Of a DNA stretch of 31,850 bases, positions 17,425 to 24,500 are shown piece after piece. The stretch comes from Bryobacteraceae bacterium (lineage in GTDB: Bacteria; Acidobacteriota; Terriglobia; Bryobacterales; Bryobacteraceae): positions 1 to 31,850 of the forward strand of contig JASHQT010000055.1 in assembly GCA_030039005.1 (NCBI GenBank), read 5' to 3'. The notes beneath the pieces are model-generated. The model did not search any database. It saw nothing but the letters and a program-made list of their open reading frames with translations, and was not told where the DNA came from. Each line of letters begins with the position of its first letter. The first letter of the stretch is position 1. The translations under genes and the position numbers were made by a program.

Positions 17425-18870
17425 TCAACGGCGCGAACGTCCGCCGTGCGATCTGCTTTGGTTGACGCCGCGGCCGGGGATCTGGACCGCGCCGGTGGGC
17501 GGAATGGCGCCTGGGAGCGTGCTCTCGCCGGCAGAGGTGGAGACGGACGCGCCCGGTGATTTGCGGCCCGCGGATTTCCCCGCTCCGCCGCGCCCGCCGG
17601 ATTTGGACTCCTCGCCGGCCAACTGCACGTTCACCTTCCCACCTTCTTCCAGCCGGTCTACGCCCACCGTCACTACTGTGTCGCCAGGCTCAATTCCCGA
17701 GGTGATTTCCGAGAAATCGCCCTCGGTGGTTCCCACGGTGACCGGATGGACGCTCACCGCACGGTCGTCACCCACCGTCCACACGTAGGTGCCTTGAGAA
17801 TTGCGTTGGATGGCGTTGTTGGGCAGCAAGGTCACGTTCTGCTTCTGCTGCACCAGCAGGCGCGCATTGACGAACTGGCTGGGGAACAGTTTGTTGTCCG
17901 GGTTGGGGAAAATGGCACGCAGCTTCAGGGTGCCGGTGGTCGGGTCGATCTGATTGTCGATGGTCTCCAGCTTGCCATCTTCCAACTTGTTCGTCAGCGC
18001 GCGATCCCAAGCCTCAACCGGCAGTTCCTCACCGCCGCGCATTCTCTGCAAAATCGGAGGAAGCTGGTCCTCGCCCACGGTGAAGATGACGCTAATGGGG
18101 TCGAGCTGGGTGATCACCACCAACCCGTTGGTCGAATTGGCCTGTACGATGTTGCCCGGATCCACCAAACGCAAACCCACTCGTCCGTTGATCGGCGACG
18201 TGATGTGGCAATAAACCAGGTTCAACTTGGCGTTGTCGATCGCCGCCTGGTCGGTCTTGATGTTGCCTTCGTATTGCGTGACCAGGGCCACCTGGGCGTC
18301 CAGGGTCTGCTGCGGAATCGCGTCCTGCTTGATCAGCGTCTGATACCGGTCCAGGTCCAGCTTCGAGTCCTTCAGCAGCGCTTCGTCATGGATCAACTGT
18401 CCCTCGGCCTGCTCCAACTGTACTTGGTAAGGCCGCGGATCGATCTCCAGCAGCAGATCGTCCTTATGAACCATCTGCCCTTCTTTGTACGACACTGTCA
18501 TCAGTTGTCCGGTCACGCGCGAATTGACGGTCACGGTGTAAATCGGCGTCACCGCGCCCAGGCCGGTGATGTATACCTTGATGTCTCCCTTGGTCGCGCG
18601 CACGCCCACCACCTGTAACGTCCCGCCTTCGCCGCGCCGGCCTCGACCGCCCTTGGCGGTGGCCTGGGCCGGGGTCTGCGTGCTAGGCAAGAAAGTCTTG
18701 AGCCGCGGCCATTGCCAATAGCCGACGACGGCCAGAGCGAGGATCACCACCCAGCCGATCCAGCCGCGCCGCGGCGGTTGAGGAGGCGGGTTCGTCCGAA
18801 CCACCTGGGTATGCGGATGCTCTGGCTGCGACGGGCGAGTTTCGAGCGCGGTGGGTGTTGCCTGCTCCAT
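17425..18870 (-). CDS. mdtA: RND efflux periplasmic adaptor subunit, MdtA-like
   Basis: A 481-residue membrane fusion protein that links the RND pump to an outer-membrane channel. A cytoplasmic Pro-rich N-terminus is followed by one transmembrane anchor at about residues 37-54. A Gly/Arg-rich linker leads to the first barrel-sandwich half (GLGAVTPIYTVTVNSRVTGQL), an alpha-helical hairpin (LEQAEGQLIHDEALLKDSKLDL...), the second half (SPINGRVGLRLVDPGN), a beta-barrel (QLDPISVIFTVGEDQLP) and a membrane-proximal domain. The C-terminal 60 residues are Gly/Ser/Arg-rich and probably disordered. It is the first gene of the efflux operon. The ATG at 18870 lies 14 bases from a 30-bp palindrome, so its transcription is probably controlled by a dyad-binding repressor. 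No outer-membrane channel gene is adjacent. Confidence 0.93.
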   Translation of the reverse strand: MEQATPTALETRPSQPEHPHTQVVRTNPPPQPPRRGWIGWVVILALAVVGYWQWPRLKTFLPSTQTPAQATAKGGRGRRGEGGTLQVVGVRATKGDIKVYITGLGAVTPIYTVTVNSRVTGQLMTVSYKEGQMVHKDDLLLEIDPRPYQVQLEQAEGQLIHDEALLKDSKLDLDRYQTLIKQDAIPQQTLDAQVALVTQYEGNIKTDQAAIDNAKLNLVYCHITSPINGRVGLRLVDPGNIVQANSTNGLVVITQLDPISVIFTVGEDQLPPILQRMRGGEELPVEAWDRALTNKLEDGKLETIDNQIDPTTGTLKLRAIFPNPDNKLFPSQFVNARLLVQQKQNVTLLPNNAIQRNSQGTYVWTVGDDRAVSVHPVTVGTTEGDFSEITSGIEPGDTVVTVGVDRLEEGGKVNVQLAGEESKSGGRGGAGKSAGRKSPGASVSTSAGESTLPGAIPPTGAVQIPGRGVNQSRSHGGRSRR

Positions 18871-18884
18871 GTAGATCCTAGACT

Positions 18885-18914
18885 AGTAACGACAGAATAC
18901 GTTCTTTCGTTACT
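18885..18914. promoter_or_regulatory. Palindromic operator candidate for the efflux operon
   Basis: Arms AGTAACGACAGAA (18885-18897) and TTCTTTCGTTACT (18902-18914) are reverse complements at 12 of 13 positions around a 4-base spacer. It lies 14 bases upstream of the mdtA start codon. The size and position fit a TetR/AcrR- or MarR-type repressor site, though no regulator gene of these families is in the window. As RNA it could also fold into a stem-loop next to the ribosome binding site. Confidence 0.6.
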
Positions 18915-18992
18915 TAATAATACCGCCGCGACGCTATGTTAGCTCCAAAGAGCCATCACTCCATCGCTCGCCCCGGCCCACTTAAGTAAAAG

Positions 18993-19045
18993 ACCGTAAA
19001 GCACCGATAGATAGACCGATGGATAGCCGTAACGGTCTATTACGG
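18993..19045. promoter_or_regulatory. Cluster of CCGTAA half-sites in the divergent region
   Basis: CCGTAA occurs at 18994-18999 and 19027-19032, with its reverse complement TTACGG at 19040-19045; the last two form an inverted repeat with a 7-base spacer. Related pairs (TAGACCG with CGGTCTA, GCACCG with CGGTGC) interleave with them. The GTAACG core at 19029-19034 also occurs in both arms of the palindrome at 18885-18914, so the same regulator may bind both. This region separates the divergent mdtA and 19138 genes. Confidence 0.4.
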
Positions 19046-19137
19046 TGCGTCCGATCCCAGCGTTTTAGGGCAGCGAGGACCCCATAGAACAAACCCCCGC
19101 GAGAATCCGTTTTGCTTGTAGGAATGAGGGCCAATTG

Positions 19138-19914
19138 ATGACGAAACGTCTTAGCATCGTGCTCGGGCTTGGTATTCTTTGTTTCCTGGCAGCGTTGAGA
19201 GCGCAGCCATTTCCCCTATGGGAGCGGCTCCTGCGCTTCTACGGGGGAAAATCCGACGACACGCCCGTGCCTTCGATGAAAATGGGCAACCATATGCAAA
19301 TGTCGATGCCGGGTAAACCGCGGCCGGGCGACGCACAGCGCGCCAGCCAGATCGTCGATGCCGCGCGCCAGGTGCTGAAGCACTACGCCGACGTAAACAC
19401 CGCGCTCGCCGACGGCTACAAGCCGTTTTATCCCACCGGCAAATTGGGTGAAGAGGTGCACTACACCAACTCTCGCGTCCATCGGCTGGAGCAGCAGCAC
19501 GTCGACTACTCGCGGCCGGGCTCCATCTTGTACCAGCGCACTCCGCAAGGCATGCGCGCCGTCGGCGTCATGTACACCGCTCCACAGGATTCCACTCCTG
19601 AACAATTGAACGCGGTCGCCCCGCTCAGCATCGCCACGTGGCACCGGCACGTGGACTTCTGCGGCGCCCCTCGCGGCGTTCCTGCCGGCGAGCGCTGGGG
19701 TCCGCAAGCGCAGTTCGGCCCGCAAGGGAGCATCCATAGCGAAGAAGCGTGCCAGCAGGCCGGCGGGCTCTGGATTCCCGTGGTCTTCGGATGGATGACT
19801 CACGTCTATCCCAACGCGAAGGCCGCTGATAAGGTCTGGGCCGGGATGGACATGCACGTCGAGGAGACGGACGGCTTCAGTTCAGCCTCCCCAACCAGCG
19901 ATGAATCGCGCTGA
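19138..19914 (+). CDS. Secreted Met/His-rich protein of unknown family
   Basis: A 258-residue exported protein that I do not recognise. The ATG at 19138 follows GAGG eight bases upstream; an in-frame TTG at 19135 is less likely. A signal peptide covers residues 1-22 (IVLGLGILCFLAALRAQ). Residues about 47-60 are Met/His-rich (MKMGNHMQMSM). The central part holds paired aromatic and histidine motifs, including EEVHYTNSRVHRLEQQHVDY, ATWHRHVDFCGAP and GWMTHVYPN, and ends with AGMDMHVEE. The two cysteines could pair or bind a metal. This composition suggests metal binding, perhaps copper, but that is inference. It is divergent from the efflux operon across 267 bases of repeat-rich DNA. Its last 38 bases overlap the 3' end of the SirB1-type gene on the other strand. 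Confidence 0.8.
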   Translation: MTKRLSIVLGLGILCFLAALRAQPFPLWERLLRFYGGKSDDTPVPSMKMGNHMQMSMPGKPRPGDAQRASQIVDAARQVLKHYADVNTALADGYKPFYPTGKLGEEVHYTNSRVHRLEQQHVDYSRPGSILYQRTPQGMRAVGVMYTAPQDSTPEQLNAVAPLSIATWHRHVDFCGAPRGVPAGERWGPQAQFGPQGSIHSEEACQQAGGLWIPVVFGWMTHVYPNAKAADKVWAGMDMHVEETDGFSSASPTSDESR

Positions 19915-20686
19915 GCTGCCCAGCGACCTGAGCGCGGTCGGGAGCCTCGGGCGCATATTTCAGGTATTGCTCCAAATCCTCCAGCGCCCCGCGGAAGTGG
20001 CGCATCTCAAAGCGCGCGACGCCGCGCGATTTGTAGTACTCGGCGTTTTGCGGAAAGGCTTCGATCAGCAGGCCGGAGACCGCCGCCATCTTCTCGAATT
20101 GCCGGACGCGAAAATACGCCGCGCGCAGATTGTTCAACATACGAACCACGATGTAGCGATGGCCCACGGGGGCAAGAGCCGCTTCGTCGGCATTGACACC
20201 GGTATGTTCGCGCGCCAGTTGCAAGCACTCGCCGGCCGTGAGGAAGCGGCCTTCGTGAAACGGATCGAGATAGGCTGAAAAGTCGCCATCATCGTATTGC
20301 ACGATGAAATGGCCCGGCAGGCCGATACCCGACACCGGCCGCTCGAGCCGCCGCGCCACTTCGATAAAGACCAGCGAAAGAGTGATGGGGATCCCCGTGC
20401 GGCGGTCCAGAACATAGTTGAGGCAACTGTTGCGGGGATCGTTGTAATCGGTTTCGTTGCCACGGAAGCCGAGCTCACCGAACATATACGCGTTCGCCGC
20501 GCGCAGAAACTCGGGGCCGCCAGCGCTCGTGGAAACGCGAGCCGCGATTTCTGACGCCAGGCGATCGAGGACGGCGAGCGACGATGCGGGCTCGAGGTCC
20601 GGTGTTTCGAGCGTTGCGATATCCAGCGCGGCGAGATCCAGCCTCGAGTCGGGCGATCCATCCAGTGCCAAACCGAGCGCCTGCAT
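19877..20686 (-). CDS. SirB1/transglutaminase-like protein with TPR tail
   Basis: A 269-residue cytoplasmic protein of the SirB1 (UPF0162, Transglut_core2) family. The SirB1 part lies at about residues 65-160: LGFRGNETDYNDPRNSCLNYVLDRRTGIPITLSLVFIEVARRL matches its conserved core (shown here as key blocks NETDYNDPRNS, LDRRTGIPITLSL and GIGLPGHFIVQ). The rest (about 170-265) is made of TPR-like helical pairs. The molecular function of the family is not well established. The ATG at 20686 immediately follows the stop codon of the GHMP kinase gene, which points to translational coupling. Its 3' end overlaps the convergent 19138 gene by 38 bases. Confidence 0.82.
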   Translation of the reverse strand: MQALGLALDGSPDSRLDLAALDIATLETPDLEPASSLAVLDRLASEIAARVSTSAGGPEFLRAANAYMFGELGFRGNETDYNDPRNSCLNYVLDRRTGIPITLSLVFIEVARRLERPVSGIGLPGHFIVQYDDGDFSAYLDPFHEGRFLTAGECLQLAREHTGVNADEAALAPVGHRYIVVRMLNNLRAAYFRVRQFEKMAAVSGLLIEAFPQNAEYYKSRGVARFEMRHFRGALEDLEQYLKYAPEAPDRAQVAGQLSAIHRWLGRLN

Positions 20687-21709
20687 CTATGCCACGGCGC
20701 CCTTTCCGGCGTTCCGGATGGTGACCCCTCGCGACGCTACCTTCACCGGCAAAATTCGAGCGCCCGCGCCGGCCATGGCAGCCGTGACGCCTTCCTGCGC
20801 GCCGCGATCGACGAGAAAAAATACGCACCCGCCGCCGCCCGCGCCGCAGACCTTCGCGCCCAGCGAACCATGGCGCCGCGCGAGCGCAATCAGGCGATCG
20901 ATCTGCGGAGTGGAAATTCCCGGCACGTTCCCACGGCGGTGCGACCACTCTTCGCGCAGCAGGCGGCCGGCCTCGCACCAATCGGATTTTTCGACCGCGA
21001 CGCGCATGGCCGCGGCAATGGAGGCGATGTGGCCGAAGTTGCGCTGCACTTTGCGGTCGCCGTTGATATAGGCTTTGGTGACTTCCCAGTTGTTGATGCC
21101 GGAGTTGCGGGGCGCGCCGGTGTAGCAGAGGACGATGCGCCGGTTGAAATCGTCGAGATCCACGGAAATCGCGCTGCGGCGAATGCCTGAGGCCCCCAGT
21201 TCGACGGCGCTGACGCCTCCGTACAGCGCGGCATAGTAATCTTGGACGCCGGTGGGCACGCGAATGATCTGCGCCTCCACGTTTTGCGCGATTTCGCGGA
21301 TTTTTTCGAGGTCATGACGCGCGCCGGTGAAGCGATTCAGGGCGCTGGCGGCGGCGATCATCAGCGCGGACGATCCGGCGATGCCGGCGCCGGCCGGGGA
21401 TTCCGAATGCGTCTGGATCCGCAGGCCCGAGCGTGGGCGAAACGAGCGCAGCAAGTGGACGGCGAGCGCGAGGCGGGGATGCGCGGCTTGGTCCAAGTGC
21501 GCGAGCGAGCCATAGCGCTCGGCCGATTTTAAGTCGCTCGAATGCAGGTGGATCTCGGGTGAATCCAGGGCCTCGACGGAGCAACGCGTCAGCCGGTCAA
21601 TGGCGAAGTTTACGGTAACGGCCCCGGGGTGAAACAGATAGAGGGGCCAGATATCGAGGGTGCCTCCGGCGAGGTCGACGCGGCAGGGGGCCTGGGCGAT
21701 GATTCTCAT
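20687..21709 (-). CDS. GHMP-family sugar kinase
   Basis: A 340-residue cytoplasmic kinase of the GHMP superfamily. The three signature motifs are present: the substrate-binding start (APCRVDLAGGTLD, residues 7-19), the phosphate loop SPAGAGIAGSSALM (104-117), and the C-terminal KVCGAGGGGCVFF (286-298). The DLAGG start and overall length resemble D-glycero-D-manno-heptose 7-phosphate kinases and related sugar 1-kinases more than mevalonate or homoserine kinases, but the substrate cannot be fixed from sequence alone. ATG 21709 has only a weak ribosome binding site. The gene is divergent from the lytic transglycosylase and is directly followed by the SirB1 gene, which probably depends on it for translation. 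Confidence 0.87.
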   Translation of the reverse strand: MRIIAQAPCRVDLAGGTLDIWPLYLFHPGAVTVNFAIDRLTRCSVEALDSPEIHLHSSDLKSAERYGSLAHLDQAAHPRLALAVHLLRSFRPRSGLRIQTHSESPAGAGIAGSSALMIAAASALNRFTGARHDLEKIREIAQNVEAQIIRVPTGVQDYYAALYGGVSAVELGASGIRRSAISVDLDDFNRRIVLCYTGAPRNSGINNWEVTKAYINGDRKVQRNFGHIASIAAAMRVAVEKSDWCEAGRLLREEWSHRRGNVPGISTPQIDRLIALARRHGSLGAKVCGAGGGGCVFFLVDRGAQEGVTAAMAGAGARILPVKVASRGVTIRNAGKGAVA

Positions 21710-21775
21710 GCGGAAGCTCTACTATACCGCTGGTCATATATCGACCCGGGAGACTTCGGCCGATAAAACGAGGTG

Positions 21776-22531
21776 ATGGGGCGGATTCTGTTGGCTGGGG
21801 TGTTTTGGGGAGTCCTGTGGGGTGCTGGGCCGGGTACGGTCGCCTTGGCTCAAACCAAGCCCGCCGCAATCTCACCCGCGGAACAGGCGCCACAGCCGGA
21901 GGCCGCGCCAGCGCCGCCCGCACCAAAACCCACGGCTCCGCAAACCAGCTCAGCTCCCGCTGTCAAGCAGCCCAGCGCTGACGAGGCTCAATCGGCGATG
22001 GCCGCATCGCTCGCCAAGCAGCGCGTGGCGGCGATGGCGCAAGTGAAGTCTGTGATGGGCAAAGCGCCGACGCCGGCTACGTCCTTCTTCACGGTCCCCT
22101 GGGTGGAGACGCCGGTTCCGTTCAGCCAGCCGCCGTGCGATCCGGTGCCGGCAGCTGAATTGGCCAAGATGGTGCTCGAAAACTCGCAAGAGCAAGGAGT
22201 GAAGGAAGATTTGATTCGGGGCGTGATCGATCAGGAATCCGGCGGTCGCCCGTGCGCGGTGTCGTGGAAAGGGGCGCAGGGATTGATGCAGCTTATGCCG
22301 GCTACTTCGCAGGAACTCGGCGTCAAGGACCCCTTCGACCCTCGCCAGAGCGTGGAAGCAGGCACCCGGCTGTTAAAGCAACTCCTCGCCAAGTACAACA
22401 ACGACGTCACTTTGGCGCTGGCGGCCTACAATGCGGGCGCGGCGCGGGTGGATAAGGACGGCGGCGTACCCGCGATTCCGGAGACCCGGAACTACGTAGA
22501 CAGTATCGAATCCAAGCTGCCCCACAACTAA
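21776..22531 (+). CDS. Exported lytic transglycosylase (SLT domain)
   Basis: A 251-residue enzyme that cleaves peptidoglycan between MurNAc and GlcNAc with formation of a 1,6-anhydro end. The ATG at 21776 is preceded by GAGGT with short spacing; a GTG at 21773 is also possible. A signal peptide covers about residues 1-25 (VFWGVLWGAGPGTVALAQ), followed by an Ala/Pro-rich linker to about residue 70. The SLT domain lies at about 128-245: the catalytic glutamate is E154 in IDQESGG, then GAQGLMQLMPAT and the typical LALAAYNAGAARVD. The final NYVDSIESKL matches the usual end of this family. It is monocistronic and divergent from the GHMP kinase. Confidence 0.92.
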   Translation: MGRILLAGVFWGVLWGAGPGTVALAQTKPAAISPAEQAPQPEAAPAPPAPKPTAPQTSSAPAVKQPSADEAQSAMAASLAKQRVAAMAQVKSVMGKAPTPATSFFTVPWVETPVPFSQPPCDPVPAAELAKMVLENSQEQGVKEDLIRGVIDQESGGRPCAVSWKGAQGLMQLMPATSQELGVKDPFDPRQSVEAGTRLLKQLLAKYNNDVTLALAAYNAGAARVDKDGGVPAIPETRNYVDSIESKLPHN

Positions 22532-22653
22532 GCGCCGAGCCCTTTGCTATCAATAATTTGGCGTCCAAGGGGCGCATGCGTCGCGCTTAAACTTTTCCCC
22601 GCTCTGCGACGATAAACCATTTGGAGCCTTCTCGTTCCAGTCATCGAACGCCG

Positions 22654-23757
22654 ATGTCATCCCACGCCGATCAAAATTCGGGTTCGCCCACTTCCACGTC
22701 CGTCATCGCACCGGTTCCTTTCTTCGAAGCTGATGACAACGCCCAAATTCCCGCCACGATCCTAGTGGTGGACAGCGAAGAGATCAACCGGCGGCTGTTG
22801 CGCGCGATCTTCAAAACCACGCCCTACAAAATCATGGAAGCGCACCGGGCTTCGGAAGCCACAGCGCTGCTCGAAGCGGAAAAAATCGACCTGGTGATTC
22901 TGGACCTGATGCTCCCGGAGATGAGCGGTCCGGAGCTGTGCCGCTGGATGAAAGCGCGCCGCTGCACGCAATTGATCCCGGTGCTAATGATCACCAATAT
23001 CCAGGGCGTGGAGAACGAGATCGTGGGAATCTCCTCCGGCGCCGACGAATTTCTGATCAAGCCCCTGCATCCGGCGGTGGTGCGGACGCGCGTGCGGGCG
23101 ATGTTGCGCAACAAGTCCCTCATCGATTCACTCGAAGAAGCCGAAACCATCCTGCTGGCCCTGGCGCAAACCGTGGAGCATCGCGATCAATACACGGGCA
23201 AGCATTGCCAGCGCCTGGCGGTGGCGTCGGTGATGCTGGGCGAGGCGCTGGGCCTCGGGAGCCAGGACCTTACGGCTCTGTATCGCGGCGGTTATCTGCA
23301 TGACATCGGCAAGATCGCCATTCCCGATGCGGTGCTCTTCAAACAGGGCGCGCTCTCGGAAGCAGAATGGGCGATCATGCGCAGCCATCCAATCCGCGGC
23401 GAAGAGATCTGTCGTCCGATGCAGAGCCTGGCGCCGGTGTTGCCCATCATTCGCAGCCATCATGAGCGCTGGGATGGATCGGGCTATCCGGATGGGCTGG
23501 CGGGCGAAAACATCCCGCTGCTGGCGCGTATTCTGCAAGTGGCGGACATCTACGACGCGTTGGTCACCGAACGTCCCTATAAGCCCGCCCTGACACCCGA
23601 GGAAGCGTTCGCGGTGATGGAAAAAGAGGTGCGGCGCGGATGGCGCGATCCGGAATTAGTATCGCTGTTCGCCAGTGTGATTCAGACCCATCCCAGCGCG
23701 GACCTCACGTCGCTCGAAGCCTCCATCGAGAACATGCGGCTGGCGGTTTCGCGATAG
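22654..23757 (+). CDS. Response regulator with HD-GYP phosphodiesterase output
   Basis: A 367-residue two-domain protein that most likely degrades cyclic di-GMP under control of phosphorylation. The start is uncertain: ATG 22654 is chosen, TTG 22621 would add 11 residues, and neither has a clear ribosome binding site. The receiver domain covers about residues 33-152 with the phosphoacceptor Asp in LVILDLMLPEMSG and the conserved Lys in FLIKPLH. A short helix leads to the HD-GYP domain (about 165-340): HRDQYTGKHCQRL, the HD pair in LHDIGK, HHERWDGSGYPDG and VADIYDALVTERPYKPA are intact, so activity is expected. No histidine kinase gene is in the window. The UDG gene follows after 17 bases and may be cotranscribed. 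Confidence 0.92.
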   Translation: MSSHADQNSGSPTSTSVIAPVPFFEADDNAQIPATILVVDSEEINRRLLRAIFKTTPYKIMEAHRASEATALLEAEKIDLVILDLMLPEMSGPELCRWMKARRCTQLIPVLMITNIQGVENEIVGISSGADEFLIKPLHPAVVRTRVRAMLRNKSLIDSLEEAETILLALAQTVEHRDQYTGKHCQRLAVASVMLGEALGLGSQDLTALYRGGYLHDIGKIAIPDAVLFKQGALSEAEWAIMRSHPIRGEEICRPMQSLAPVLPIIRSHHERWDGSGYPDGLAGENIPLLARILQVADIYDALVTERPYKPALTPEEAFAVMEKEVRRGWRDPELVSLFASVIQTHPSADLTSLEASIENMRLAVSR

Positions 23758-23774
23758 ACTTACCGCTTACTGAC

Positions 23775-24485
23775 GTGCGCGGCTCGGTTCCGTCGAATAG
23801 TCTCGAAATTTTGCAGCGTGAGATTGTGGCCTGCGAAAAGTGCCCGCGCCTGGTGGCCTATCGGGCCGAAGTCGGACGCGTCAAGCGCCGCGCCTATCGC
23901 GACTGGGATTATTGGGCGAAGCCGGTCCCGGGTTTCGGCGATCCGCGGGCGCGGCTGCTGCTCATCGGCCTGGCGCCCGGCGCTCACGGCGCCAACCGCA
24001 CCGGGCGCATGTTCACGGGCGACAGCTCGGGCGATTTTCTGTACAAGATCCTGTTTGAGACCGGCTTCGCGTCCGAGGCCACCAGCCGGTCGCGCGATGA
24101 CGGCCTGAAGCTGAAGGATGCCTACATCAGTGCGGCCGTGCGCTGCGCGCCGCCGGACAACAAGCCGGCAGTGGAAGAAATTCGCAACTGCCGGTCGTAT
24201 CTGGAGCGCGAGCTGGCGCTGCTCAAGCGCGTTCAAGTGGTGGTGGCCCTGGGACGCGTGGCCTTTGACGTGTACCTGGGCATTCTGCGCGATCAAGGAA
24301 AAATCGCGCGGCGCTCGGCCTTCCTATTCGCGCATCGCGCCGAGCACCGGACGGGGGAGGGCCAGCCGCTGCTAATCAGCTCCTATCACCCCAGCCAGCA
24401 GAACACCTCCACCGGCAAGCTGACCGCGCCGATGTTCCGCGCCGTGTTCGACCGCGCGCGGGCCTGCATTGAGCAGGGCGCGTAA
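23775..24485 (+). CDS. Type 5 (UdgB) uracil-DNA glycosylase with 4Fe-4S cluster
   Basis: A 236-residue DNA repair enzyme that removes uracil, and in this family also hypoxanthine and other deaminated bases, from DNA. The cluster cysteines are C20 and C23 in ACEKCPRL, then C124 and C139 with the usual 14-residue gap. The motif GLAPGAHGANRTGRMFTGD is diagnostic of the UdgB type and matches the Thermus enzyme; the second active-site motif is SSYHPSQQNT. The family normally starts about 16-18 residues before CPRL, which favours GTG 23775; TTG 23808 is an alternative. The frame stays open far upstream inside the HD-GYP gene, but that extension is not conserved. No ribosome binding site is visible. 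It ends convergently 15 bases from the membrane protein gene. Confidence 0.9.
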   Translation: MRGSVPSNSLEILQREIVACEKCPRLVAYRAEVGRVKRRAYRDWDYWAKPVPGFGDPRARLLLIGLAPGAHGANRTGRMFTGDSSGDFLYKILFETGFASEATSRSRDDGLKLKDAYISAAVRCAPPDNKPAVEEIRNCRSYLERELALLKRVQVVVALGRVAFDVYLGILRDQGKIARRSAFLFAHRAEHRTGEGQPLLISSYHPSQQNTSTGKLTAPMFRAVFDRARACIEQGA

Positions 24486-24500
24486 GCAAGCGGTAGTTCG

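Noticed and set aside
14058..17465. Two long plus-strand reading frames (about 522 residues each) opposite the RND genes
   Set aside because: Composition is dominated by His, Arg, Gln and Asp, as expected from the reverse of G+C-rich membrane-protein codons. They have no motifs, and the opposite strand holds well-supported RND genes.
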